A DNA stretch of 6,396 nucleotides, from NCBI GenBank assembly GCA_937951695.1, contig CALFBL010000176.1, positions 1-6,396 of the forward strand, in the 5' to 3' direction. The notes beneath the pieces were generated by a model. That model did not search any database and was not told where the DNA came from. It saw only the letters and a list, made by a program, of their open reading frames with translations. The position numbers were made by a program, and so were the translations under genes. This DNA is from an uncultured Granulosicoccaceae bacterium (GTDB lineage Bacteria > Pseudomonadota > Gammaproteobacteria > Granulosicoccales > Granulosicoccaceae). This document shows, one piece after another, positions 1 to 6,237 of the stretch (position 1 is the stretch's first letter; the number at the start of each line of letters is the position of its first letter).

Positions 1-541
1 AGGTGTAGGCGCCGACCTGAGATACCGAGAACAGATTCAGCGACTCGCGGGTTGCGCGACGCGATGCGGTGCGATGGGCGCTCTGTGTTTGTTGGAGTGT
101 TACGCAGGTGGCGGGTCGGCTTCCGTTGCTCAGTATCTCGCCTTCGGGACAATCATCCACGCTCAAATCCAGCATGAAGTTCTCGCCCAGTCCGAATTGG
201 GTGACATCGTTGTAAGTAATCGCGCTGTCATCGTAGGCCACATGCAGCTGACTGATACCCGCACTGGCAAGAACCGCAAATTCGGTGCCTGAAACATCAA
301 GGTATCGAAGGTTGGAGATCACCAGATTCTCCCGCACCCGATTGTCAAAACATAAATCCCAGCCGGCGTTGTTCGCAAAACGTACTTGCAATGGTTGGGC
401 TGTGCGACAGCTGACATCTTCTTGCTGAGAAATCGATTGGCTCGTGGTTTGAGCGTGAGTGACACCGGAAAGGGGCCATGCCAACACAAGTATAGTGATC
501 GCACTTCTCGGTAAAACCTTCACGCACCGGAAGAATCTCAC
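1..541 (-). CDS. Exported copper amine oxidase-like catalytic-domain protein, partial (C-terminus beyond left edge)
   Basis: 180 codons are visible, from a GTG start at 541. The start shares GTGA with the TGA stop of the preceding gene and has a good Shine-Dalgarno (GGGGAG, 6 nt spacing). Residues 1-30 form a signal peptide: basic RFFRCVKVLPR, hydrophobic core, cleavage after THA, so the product should be periplasmic. From about residue 53 it resembles the start of the copper amine oxidase catalytic domain: GWDLCF at 60-65, ENLVISNLRY at 71-80, VAYDDS at 101-106 (the family's VPYGDP region), YNDVTQFGLG at 110-119 and DDCPEGEI at 129-136. D112 falls where the catalytic-base Asp lies in Arthrobacter amine oxidase. 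Y179 in VGAYT falls at the topaquinone-precursor Tyr of the T-x-x-N-Y-D/E motif, but the Asn is Ala and the following acid is Thr. The copper ligands would lie beyond the window. The protein is a paralogue of the gene before it. Alternative start: GTG at codon 7. Family inferred by eye; activity unknown. Confidence 0.72.
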   Translation of the reverse strand, partial: MRFFRCVKVLPRSAITILVLAWPLSGVTHAQTTSQSISQQEDVSCRTAQPLQVRFANNAGWDLCFDNRVRENLVISNLRYLDVSGTEFAVLASAGISQLHVAYDDSAITYNDVTQFGLGENFMLDLSVDDCPEGEILSNGSRPATCVTLQQTQSAHRTASRRATRESLNLFSVSQVGAYT

Positions 542-1887
542 GAACCGCTCCCCGAATTGGCACCCGCACCGGGGGTGGGTGCAAAAGGAGAACTTTGCGT
601 CCAATCGAACGGCACAAGGTCGAACGTCAGCACGCGTGTTCTCAGTAGCGGCCAATCATCCGCGTCGGGGGTGATGGTGGTGGTTTGACTAAACCAGATG
701 ACCGGTGTGGTGTCCTCCAGAGATTCTCCATTAACAAAACCTTGCAGTGAATCTGCGCAGGGTGGGGAACTGAATCCGTTCGTTAGATTCGCAACATTCT
801 CTGCATTATTTAGCGTTGTTATCTCGCATTCGTTGTAACGGGTAAACGCAACATCAAACAAGGCCCAGTTGTACTGGGTGGAGCGAAAATCAAATCCGTT
901 GTTCTGCACGTCAACCAAGTAACCGGCACCGTCATCGCCTTTTACCTGCCAGCGACGGAATTGTTCGCGATTGACTTGGCGCAGGGTTTCTACAGTCAGC
1001 GGCTCAACTGTCATGGGGCGCCGGTTACCAAATTCGGGTGCCAGCCTGAAATCGAGCTGCTCAACCGTTTGCGTGGCATTGGTTGCGTCAGTGTTGATTG
1101 CTGACATACCGGGGACGATACGCCAGGTGGATTTGATGGTGCTGTTCACCGCTAGGGCAGAGTTGACAAGGTTACGACCAAATTGCGGATCATCGGTGAA
1201 CTGATGCAACACACCACTGCGATTGATCGATCCGCTGATGGTACCTTCCTCACCGAGTGTAACGACCACTTCCCAAGTGTCTTGGCCATGGGAGGCTGCC
1301 GCGATAAGATCCCAGCTGTGGTTTTGTGTGACCGTAGCGTTGTCGAATTTGGCCAGAATCTTATCAGCATAAAACACGGTGCAAATGTTTCTTTCTGTCT
1401 CGCCGTTGTTGCCCGCCTCGCCGTTATCTGCGCTGTCAGCTAAGGCTGTTAGCACACTGAGTTGCCCAGGGCAGGTGGCGGGTGTGAAACTGACGAAATC
1501 ATCGCTGCCAAAGCTTAGGGTCTCAAATACTGAACGCTCGGTGGGTTCATCGTGGTAGTGCTCCAGAATGCCGGCAAGGTGAAGTTCTGAGAACGTTCGT
1601 CGTAATGAATCCCCGGGTGCCTGGTAACGAAGATCCTGCAAATACAGACCGACGATGGGATGCAGTGCTGCGCACACCGACCAAACCGCCCCGGACGGGT
1701 AGGTATGGGTCAGTTCAGTGGCGGCGATTTTGCCCGATCGATCCGCGCCACTCGATTCGCACGCAGAGAGGGTCTGTGCATAGCTCGGTGTCAGGTGTAG
1801 TGTCGCCAACAAAGCGATCAGAGCGACTGCTGGCGCCCCAGCGATTACCGGTCGTACGCCCTGTATGACCCGTTGTACGCCCGTCAT
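538..1887 (-). CDS. Exported, apparently inactive copper amine oxidase-like protein
   Basis: 449 aa from ATG 1887, which overlaps the upstream TGA as ATGA; a TTG four codons earlier (1899) is an alternative. Residues 1-37 form a signal peptide ending PSYA|Q. The rest follows the copper amine oxidase catalytic domain: LQDLRYQAPGD (83-93), TCPGQL (138-143), NICTVFYADKILAK (167-180), SHGQDTWEVVV (199-209), EEGTIS (213-218) and, near the end, PVIWFSQ (395-401) with DADDWPLL (408-415) and LTFDLVPFDW (420-429), matching the family's VVW...EDWPIMP...GFKL.P..F. At the topaquinone site (T-x-x-N-Y-D) there is GQDT with no tyrosine. The His-x-His copper pair region (about 246-248) is Ala-Val-Asn, and the third ligand position is Ile405 in TITP. 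An oxidase role is therefore unlikely; a binding or partner role is a guess. An Asp/Asn/Gly-rich linker (about 151-164) and a Gly/Ser tail are also present. Second gene of a three-gene operon. Confidence 0.78.
   Translation of the reverse strand: MTGVQRVIQGVRPVIAGAPAVALIALLATLHLTPSYAQTLSACESSGADRSGKIAATELTHTYPSGAVWSVCAALHPIVGLYLQDLRYQAPGDSLRRTFSELHLAGILEHYHDEPTERSVFETLSFGSDDFVSFTPATCPGQLSVLTALADSADNGEAGNNGETERNICTVFYADKILAKFDNATVTQNHSWDLIAAASHGQDTWEVVVTLGEEGTISGSINRSGVLHQFTDDPQFGRNLVNSALAVNSTIKSTWRIVPGMSAINTDATNATQTVEQLDFRLAPEFGNRRPMTVEPLTVETLRQVNREQFRRWQVKGDDGAGYLVDVQNNGFDFRSTQYNWALFDVAFTRYNECEITTLNNAENVANLTNGFSSPPCADSLQGFVNGESLEDTTPVIWFSQTTTITPDADDWPLLRTRVLTFDLVPFDWTQSSPFAPTPGAGANSGSGS
548..553 (-). 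promoter_or_regulatory. Shine-Dalgarno for the third amine-oxidase-like gene
   Basis: On the minus strand GGGGAG ends 6 nt before the GTG codon at 541. It lies inside the last codons of the upstream gene (the Gly/Ser-rich tail). Its presence supports the GTG start, which would otherwise rest only on the GTGA overlap and the signal peptide that follows. Confidence 0.5.
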
Positions 1888-2591
1888 GGAAACAGCCAAC
1901 TGACGGTGCCTTGTTGTAAGTTGATTACCGGCGCCATGGAGAACACCGTGTTCTCCTTATCGATCACAGATAATAGTGCGCATCGCTCAACGGCACAGGC
2001 GTGTTCGGCATTGGTTGGGACAAATATGCTCGCTTTCATGGACAGCTCGCTGAGCTGATCGAACGCAGGCTGCCCGCGACGTATCTGATCGGCTCGCAAG
2101 CGTTCAATGGCGTCGTGATCGGTTGCCAGCCACTGTAAGGCTGTTTCGCTCTCGATCATGTTCAACGGCAAATGCACCGACTGTATGGGTAACACGCTGA
2201 GCACACGTTCATCGGCCAACGACACGGTTACCAAACGCGACGAGGCCCTGTTGTAGTCAAATTGGTACACGCGAACTTGCGTATCATCGACGGTGTGTTT
2301 GCTCGGGTTACGCTCTATGCTGAGTGTCTGCTGGGCCAGCGGATGAGGCCGCCCAGCCAACCGGGGTGCAACTGGGCTGATCGCCTGGCTAGCGGCCTGA
2401 CTAACCGATTGCGTTGACTGCCATTGTAGAGCGCTCGCTAGGGCCCCTGCTTGCAGGCGCTCATGCTCGCTCAGTGGGGCCGCCAAGGACACGCTGGGGT
2501 AGAACAATATCCCGAAAATAAGACCGATGAGCTCAGAGGCCAGTGCCTGAGCGGATAAGCTTGATGGGATTGAGGGGGTTACACTAGTCAC
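1884..2591 (-). CDS. Exported protein resembling copper amine oxidase N2/N3 domains
   Basis: 235 aa from GTG 2591. An in-frame TAA sits immediately upstream and no ATG, GTG or TTG follows until codon 29, so this is the only reasonable start. A hydrophobic stretch at 21-38 (LIGLIFGILFYPSVSLAA) looks like a signal peptide, though the first 43 residues hold no Lys or Arg, which is odd for one. Residues about 45-100 are Ala/Ser/Gln-rich linker. Residues 105-160 (VRVYQFDYN, RLVTVSLADERVLSV, ALQWLATD) resemble the N2 domain of bacterial copper amine oxidases, and 161-233 (MKASIFVPT, C199 and C204, PVINLQQGTVSW) resemble N3. These are small alpha/beta domains that pack on the catalytic domain. Mature length (about 197 aa) plus that of the next gene (about 412 aa) comes close to one N2-N3-catalytic oxidase. 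First gene of the operon; its TGA overlaps the next ATG. Family call by eye. Confidence 0.68.
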   Translation of the reverse strand: MTSVTPSIPSSLSAQALASELIGLIFGILFYPSVSLAAPLSEHERLQAGALASALQWQSTQSVSQAASQAISPVAPRLAGRPHPLAQQTLSIERNPSKHTVDDTQVRVYQFDYNRASSRLVTVSLADERVLSVLPIQSVHLPLNMIESETALQWLATDHDAIERLRADQIRRGQPAFDQLSELSMKASIFVPTNAEHACAVERCALLSVIDKENTVFSMAPVINLQQGTVSWLFP

Positions 2592-2600
2592 TTACGTATC

Positions 2601-2629
2601 ACTATAGCGAGGGTCGTGCCGGATGTCCG
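2601..2629 (-). promoter_or_regulatory. Candidate sigma70 promoter for the amine-oxidase-like operon
   Basis: On the minus strand CGGACA (2629-2624) and TATAGT (2606-2601) are separated by 17 nt and match 9 of 12 consensus positions. A start site about 7 nt downstream would fall near 2594, only a few bases before the GTG codon at 2591. The mRNA would then be leaderless or nearly so, which would agree with the missing Shine-Dalgarno. Prediction by eye only. Confidence 0.35.
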
Positions 2630-2635
2630 TGCCGG
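2616..2635. repeat. Two direct copies of GTGCCGG in the divergent promoter region
   Basis: GTGCCGG occurs at 2616-2622 and 2629-2635, 13 bp apart, with a small CGGA-TG-TCCG inverted repeat between them (2620-2629). The repeats cover the -35 region of the predicted minus-strand promoter and lie upstream of the plus-strand cyclotransferase-like gene. They could be a regulator site for either direction, but 7-bp repeats can arise by chance at this GC content. Confidence 0.25.
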
Positions 2636-2677
2636 TCGTCAGGCTATGACAGTTCAGGCGAACATAAGTTGGGCAGT

Positions 2678-3280
2678 GTGCATTATTTTGGTTACGGATC
2701 GCTGGTAAACCGCCAATCGCGCCCGGTGGGCGAAAGCTTTGTGACCGCCACCATTGCCGGTTGGCAACGTCATTGGGCGCATCGTGTCGACGATGAACGA
2801 GCCGCTCAGTTGACTTGGCGCCCGGGCGAGCAAGATGAAACCATTCCGAAGGGGTTCACCGTTCTTACCGTGGCGCCTGCCTCAACGGTCGAAATCGATG
2901 GCGTGTTGGCCGTTATCGGGCTGACGGATTTGCCTGCGCTGGACCGGCGCGAAAGCGGTTATGCTCGCCACACCTTGAATTTACCCGACATCGCGTCTCC
3001 GGTGGCACTGTATGTGTCCAGTAAAACCCAAGGAGCATGCCGCGAGTACCCGTTGCTGCAAAGCTATGTCGATTGCGTGCTTGCCGGTTACCTGGCTGTC
3101 TTTGGTTGGCAGGGGGTGACGCGCTTTATAGCAACCACGAAAGGTTGGGAGGCGCCTATTATTGACGATCGGAGCAATCCCCTTTACCCGCGGGCGGTCA
3201 CCATTGAAGATGACATTCGCTGCGAATTTGATGAACGAATATTGGCTGCTCGGCGCTGCGCAGTTGTGAAACACAGGTAG
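2678..3280 (+). CDS. Gamma-glutamylcyclotransferase-like protein
   Basis: 200 aa from GTG 2678 (starting VHYFGYGSL); a TTG at 2669 would add three residues. No ATG is available and no Shine-Dalgarno is convincing, so the start is uncertain. The glycine-rich YGSLVN at residues 6-11 is the substrate-pocket loop of the GGCT fold. LDRRESGY at 89-96 carries the conserved catalytic Glu (E92) of the D-x-R-E-x-G-Y motif. The C-terminal part (YPLLQSYVD at 124-132, FIATTKGW at 150-157, IIDDRSNPLYPRAV at 161-174) resembles bacterial members of this family as I recall them. Family members cleave gamma-glutamyl-amino acids to 5-oxoproline, or act on related gamma-glutamylamines; which substrate is used here cannot be read from the sequence. 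No signal peptide, so cytoplasmic. The DUF3581 gene follows after one base, suggesting co-transcription. Confidence 0.82.
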   Translation: MHYFGYGSLVNRQSRPVGESFVTATIAGWQRHWAHRVDDERAAQLTWRPGEQDETIPKGFTVLTVAPASTVEIDGVLAVIGLTDLPALDRRESGYARHTLNLPDIASPVALYVSSKTQGACREYPLLQSYVDCVLAGYLAVFGWQGVTRFIATTKGWEAPIIDDRSNPLYPRAVTIEDDIRCEFDERILAARRCAVVKHR

Positions 3281-3281
3281 T

Positions 3282-3986
3282 ATGTCAAGCATGGATTTAC
3301 ATGATTATTTTCAAAATCAAGCCGGGCGATTGACCTTCGAACCCGCCGCTGCCAGTGCCTTTGCGAAACAGATTGCGGGCGATTTCAATCCGCTTCACGA
3401 CCCGACAAACAAGCGCTTTTGCGTACCTGGCGATCTCCTGTTCTCGGTGCTGCTGAACCTGTATGGCTTAAACAAAAATTTCGAGGTGCACTTCGCGGGC
3501 ATGGTGGGGACAACCAGTGAATTGAATCTACCCGATGAGCTGGATGGGGTCACTCAAATTAACGATGCACGGGGCCGGCATGTGTTGACCGTATCGTGTT
3601 CGGGTGAGAGAACGACCGATGCTCAATTCATCTCAGAATTATCTGAGCAGTGCGTAAAGTTTTCCGGCAGAACCTTCCCCGATCTTCTTACACCGTTGAT
3701 GAAAGAGCATGGCGTGATGATCAACCCGGAAAGGCCGCTGATGATTTATCAATCCATGAAATTATCCATGACCGCTTTTACCGGTTCGGACCTGTCCGTC
3801 TCGCTGGCCGATATCTCTTTGCTGGTTGAGGGAAAAAAAGGCATGGTAACACTGACGTTTGATGTGTGTGCTGCGGGTAAGAGCATTGGGATTGGCGCTA
3901 AATCGATGGTGCTTAGTGGATTACGCGGCTATGATGATGACATCATGAAAGCCGTGGTGGCCGACTACAACGCTCTTAGATCCTAG
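3282..3986 (+). CDS. DUF3581 family protein
   Basis: 234 aa from ATG 3282, with AGG four bases upstream. A second ATG at 3291 (MDLHDYF) is equally compatible with how family members begin. The block AKQIAGDFNPLHDPTNKR (28-45) followed by FCVPGDLLFSVLL (46-58) is characteristic of DUF3581, a family of about 230 aa known from Gammaproteobacteria without an assigned function. The GDFNPLHD segment (33-40) resembles the catalytic Asp/His motif of MaoC-type hotdog hydratases (D-x-N-P-x-H). The second half (about 152-212) alternates beta-like segments that could be a second hotdog-type unit. A link to acyl-CoA or acyl-ACP chemistry is therefore possible but is my inference. No signal peptide or membrane segment. 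Separated by one base from the cyclotransferase-like gene, likely in one transcript with it. Confidence 0.87.
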   Translation: MSSMDLHDYFQNQAGRLTFEPAAASAFAKQIAGDFNPLHDPTNKRFCVPGDLLFSVLLNLYGLNKNFEVHFAGMVGTTSELNLPDELDGVTQINDARGRHVLTVSCSGERTTDAQFISELSEQCVKFSGRTFPDLLTPLMKEHGVMINPERPLMIYQSMKLSMTAFTGSDLSVSLADISLLVEGKKGMVTLTFDVCAAGKSIGIGAKSMVLSGLRGYDDDIMKAVVADYNALRS

Positions 3987-3991
3987 CCTGA

Positions 3992-4020
3992 TAGACTGAC
4001 CACAACGCTTGGCTTAGAAT
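3992..4020 (+). promoter_or_regulatory. Candidate sigma70 promoter for recQ
   Basis: TAGACT (3992-3997) and TAGAAT (4015-4020) are separated by 17 nt and match 9 of 12 consensus positions. Transcription would start near 4027, giving a leader of about 60 nt before the recQ ATG. The gap also holds GTGACA (4031-4036) and AT-rich sequence at 4040-4065, which could form a weaker second promoter with poor spacing. Prediction by eye. Confidence 0.35.
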
Positions 4021-4025
4021 AGCCA
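4010..4025. repeat. Inverted repeat TGGCT-N6-AGCCA around the recQ -10 element
   Basis: A perfect 5-bp inverted repeat whose 6-base centre is exactly the TAGAAT hexamer proposed as -10. No T-run follows, so it does not look like a terminator. It could be an operator half-site pair that blocks polymerase, or a chance palindrome. Confidence 0.3.
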
Positions 4026-4086
4026 TAAAGGTGACACGGAAAAATTTTAGTCGCCTTAATTTTTACGCTTCAAACCGGTAAACACC

Positions 4087-5913
4087 ATGACTCACACGGA
4101 TGCGGTCGACGTCCTGAACACGATCTACGGTTACGAATCCTTTCGTGGCCAGCAAAGCGAAATCGTCAATGCGCTCATTCAGGGTGAAGATGCCCTGGTA
4201 CTCATGCCGACCGGCGGCGGCAAATCCCTGTGCTATCAAATCCCGTCTCTGGTGCGCTCAGGCCTCGGCGTGGTGGTGTCCCCACTGATTGCGCTCATGC
4301 AAGACCAGGTGGATGCCTTGCGGGCATTGAATCTGAACGCGCATTTTATCAATTCAACGCTGGACGCCGAATCGGTGCGCAGCATCGAAGCAGAATGCCG
4401 CCGCTGCGAGGTGGATCTACTTTACGTCGCGCCCGAGCGGCTGCTGATGTCGTCCACCTTGGCGTTACTCGATGAGCTCAACATCAGTCTGTTTGCCATT
4501 GATGAGGCGCATTGTGTATCGGCCTGGGGGCACGATTTTCGCCCTGAATACATGGGGCTATCGGTGTTGTCCGATCGCTATCCGCATGTGCCGCGCGTTG
4601 CCTTGACCGCCACCGCCGATCGGCGCACGCGGGAAGAGATAGCCCGTAATCTGAACCTCGTTGGTGCACGTCACTTTGTCTCCAGCTTTGATCGGCCTAA
4701 CATCCGTTATCTAATTCGCGAGGCGCAAGGGTCTCGAGAAGAATTGCTGCGTTTTATCAGGGCGTTTCATCCGGAAGATTCGGGCATTGTGTACTGTCTG
4801 TCGAGAAAAAAGGTGGAGGACACAGCAGCCTGGCTGGAGAAAAAAGGCCGGGTGGCCTTGCCATACCACGCGCGCATGAGTCCTCGGGAACGCGAGAACA
4901 ATCAAAATCGATTTCTGCGCGAAGACAACATTATCATCGTCGCCACCATTGCGTTCGGCATGGGGATAGACAAGCCCGATGTGCGTTTTGTAGCGCATTT
5001 GAATTTGCCTAAAAGTGTCGAGGCGTATTATCAGGAAACAGGTCGTGCTGGACGCGATGGCGAGCCTGCTAACGCCTGGATGGCCTACGGGCTCCAGGAC
5101 GTCATCACGCTTCGGCAAATGATGCAGCAATCCAATGCAGATGATCAGCACAAGCGGGTGGAAAGCCACAAACTGGATGCGATGCTCAGTCTCGCCGAGA
5201 TGACCGGCTGTCGGCGGCAATGGATTCTGGATTACTTCGATGAGCCAGGTAGCGAGAGCTGCGGCAATTGCGACAACTGTATAACCCCGCCTGAAACCTA
5301 CGACGCGACCGAAGTGGCGCAGAAAGCGATGAGCTGTGTGTATCGCACCGATCAGCGCTTTGGTGTGAATTACTTAATTGATGTGTTGCTGGGTAAACGC
5401 ACCGAGAGGATTGTGCAATTTGGCCACGATCGAATCTCGACTTTTGGAATTGGCGTAAACGTAGCCGCCCAAGATTGGCGAAGTGTGTTTCGCCAGCTGA
5501 TTGCGCATAATTTTCTGGCGGTAGAGCTGGAAAGTCATGGGTCGGTGAAACTCACTGAAACCGCAAGGCCTGTACTGCGTGGTGAACAGCGGCTACAGTT
5601 TCGTCGCCAGATTGCGCAAGTAAAAGCCAAGCGCGAAGGACGCAGCAGAAGTCGCATGCCCGTATCCATTGCCGCTTCCGATCAACCGTTGTGGGATGCT
5701 TTACGCGCGTTACGAAAAGATCTGGCGGACGAGGCGTCGGTGCCGGCCTATGTTGTGTTCACCGATGCAACGCTTGCCGATATGGTGCAAAAGCGGCCGG
5801 AAAGTCTGGAAGAGATGTCCATGGTATCGGGCGTTGGAGATCACAAGCTGGAACGGTACGGGGCTGAGTTTCTGGCTCTGGTCAAAGACTTTGCGACTGA
5901 GTCCGAGTCTTAG
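4087..5913 (+). CDS. recQ: ATP-dependent DNA helicase RecQ
   Basis: 608 aa, close to the length of E. coli RecQ and collinear with it. RecQ is a 3'-5' superfamily 2 helicase acting in RecF-pathway recombination, replication-fork repair and suppression of illegitimate recombination, in the cytoplasm with SSB and topoisomerase III. Motif 0 is GYESFRGQQ (15-23); Walker A is PTGGGKS (41-47); the DEAH box is at 139-142, followed by the aromatic-rich loop AHCVSAWGHDFRPEY (141-155); motif III is ALTATA (172-177); motifs V and VI are AFGMGIDKP (289-297) and QETGRAGRDG (316-325). Four zinc cysteines are present (C375, C392, C395, C398). The RQC winged helix covers about 405-510 and HRDC about 530-605 (VPAYVVFTDATL at 552-563). 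All key residues are intact. ATG 4087 has only a weak ribosome site (GGTAAA). No LexA box was seen upstream. Confidence 0.98.
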   Translation: MTHTDAVDVLNTIYGYESFRGQQSEIVNALIQGEDALVLMPTGGGKSLCYQIPSLVRSGLGVVVSPLIALMQDQVDALRALNLNAHFINSTLDAESVRSIEAECRRCEVDLLYVAPERLLMSSTLALLDELNISLFAIDEAHCVSAWGHDFRPEYMGLSVLSDRYPHVPRVALTATADRRTREEIARNLNLVGARHFVSSFDRPNIRYLIREAQGSREELLRFIRAFHPEDSGIVYCLSRKKVEDTAAWLEKKGRVALPYHARMSPRERENNQNRFLREDNIIIVATIAFGMGIDKPDVRFVAHLNLPKSVEAYYQETGRAGRDGEPANAWMAYGLQDVITLRQMMQQSNADDQHKRVESHKLDAMLSLAEMTGCRRQWILDYFDEPGSESCGNCDNCITPPETYDATEVAQKAMSCVYRTDQRFGVNYLIDVLLGKRTERIVQFGHDRISTFGIGVNVAAQDWRSVFRQLIAHNFLAVELESHGSVKLTETARPVLRGEQRLQFRRQIAQVKAKREGRSRSRMPVSIAASDQPLWDALRALRKDLADEASVPAYVVFTDATLADMVQKRPESLEEMSMVSGVGDHKLERYGAEFLALVKDFATESES

Positions 5914-5943
5914 TCAATGCAGTCAGGGTCAACGCGAATAATT

Positions 5944-6237
5944 TTAATGCAAATAATCATTGCTTGAGCGCCGGCTGTAGCGAATTTCCCGATCGCAGAC
6001 GTCGCCTGCGGAATCGAATTGTTCCCAGCCGTGCTGCTTTCGGTAGGGCGGTGAGAGCTCTTCATTGAACCAGACCCGATAGCGTCGGCATTCGTTGGTC
6101 CGGTCGGAGATGGCGGTAAACCACGTTACTTGGTGGCGCGTACCGTTAATGACTTCTGCGTGTGTGTTTAACACCTGTAAGCGCCATTCGCAGCTGATGT
6201 CGGCCCATTTGCGCAATTGATCTGCGCAGATCTTCAC
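5944..6237 (-). CDS. Small hypothetical protein, 97 aa
   Basis: Not recognised. The proposed GTG start at 6237 overlaps the TGA of the upstream membrane-protein gene as GTGA, the same coupling seen in the left operon. The reading frame stays open further upstream, to 6372, but those 45 codons overlap a convincing membrane-protein C-terminus in another frame and read like out-of-frame sequence (rich in His, Arg and Tyr). The product has no signal peptide or membrane segment. It has four cysteines (4, 16, 50, 81), alternating beta-like stretches such as HQVTWFTAIS (35-44) and RRYRVWFNEEL (51-61), and an Arg/Ser-rich end. It converges on recQ with a 30-bp gap. Probably co-translated with the membrane protein and possibly its cytoplasmic partner. 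It could be a spurious frame, but its position argues for a real gene. Confidence 0.55.
   Translation of the reverse strand: MKICADQLRKWADISCEWRLQVLNTHAEVINGTRHQVTWFTAISDRTNECRRYRVWFNEELSPPYRKQHGWEQFDSAGDVCDREIRYSRRSSNDYLH

Noticed and set aside
345..617. 90-codon minus-strand open frame
   Set aside because: It bridges the junction of two better genes in another frame; the GTG frame from 541 with signal peptide and Shine-Dalgarno explains the region.
4040..4064. AAAAATT...AATTTTT inverted repeat as a terminator of the DUF3581 transcript
   Set aside because: Stem is A/T only with an 11-nt loop; more likely AT-rich promoter sequence.
3987..4086. LexA (SOS) box upstream of recQ
   Set aside because: No CTGT-N8-ACAG type match was found in the gap.
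4711..5220. 169-codon open frame on the minus strand inside recQ
   Set aside because: Fully antisense to conserved helicase motifs V and VI and the zinc region; composition is typical of a mirror frame and no family is recognisable.
5895..5915. Hairpin GACTGAG/CTTAGTC over the recQ stop codon as a terminator
   Set aside because: 7-bp stem with a G-T pair and no T-run after it on either strand; not a convincing intrinsic terminator.
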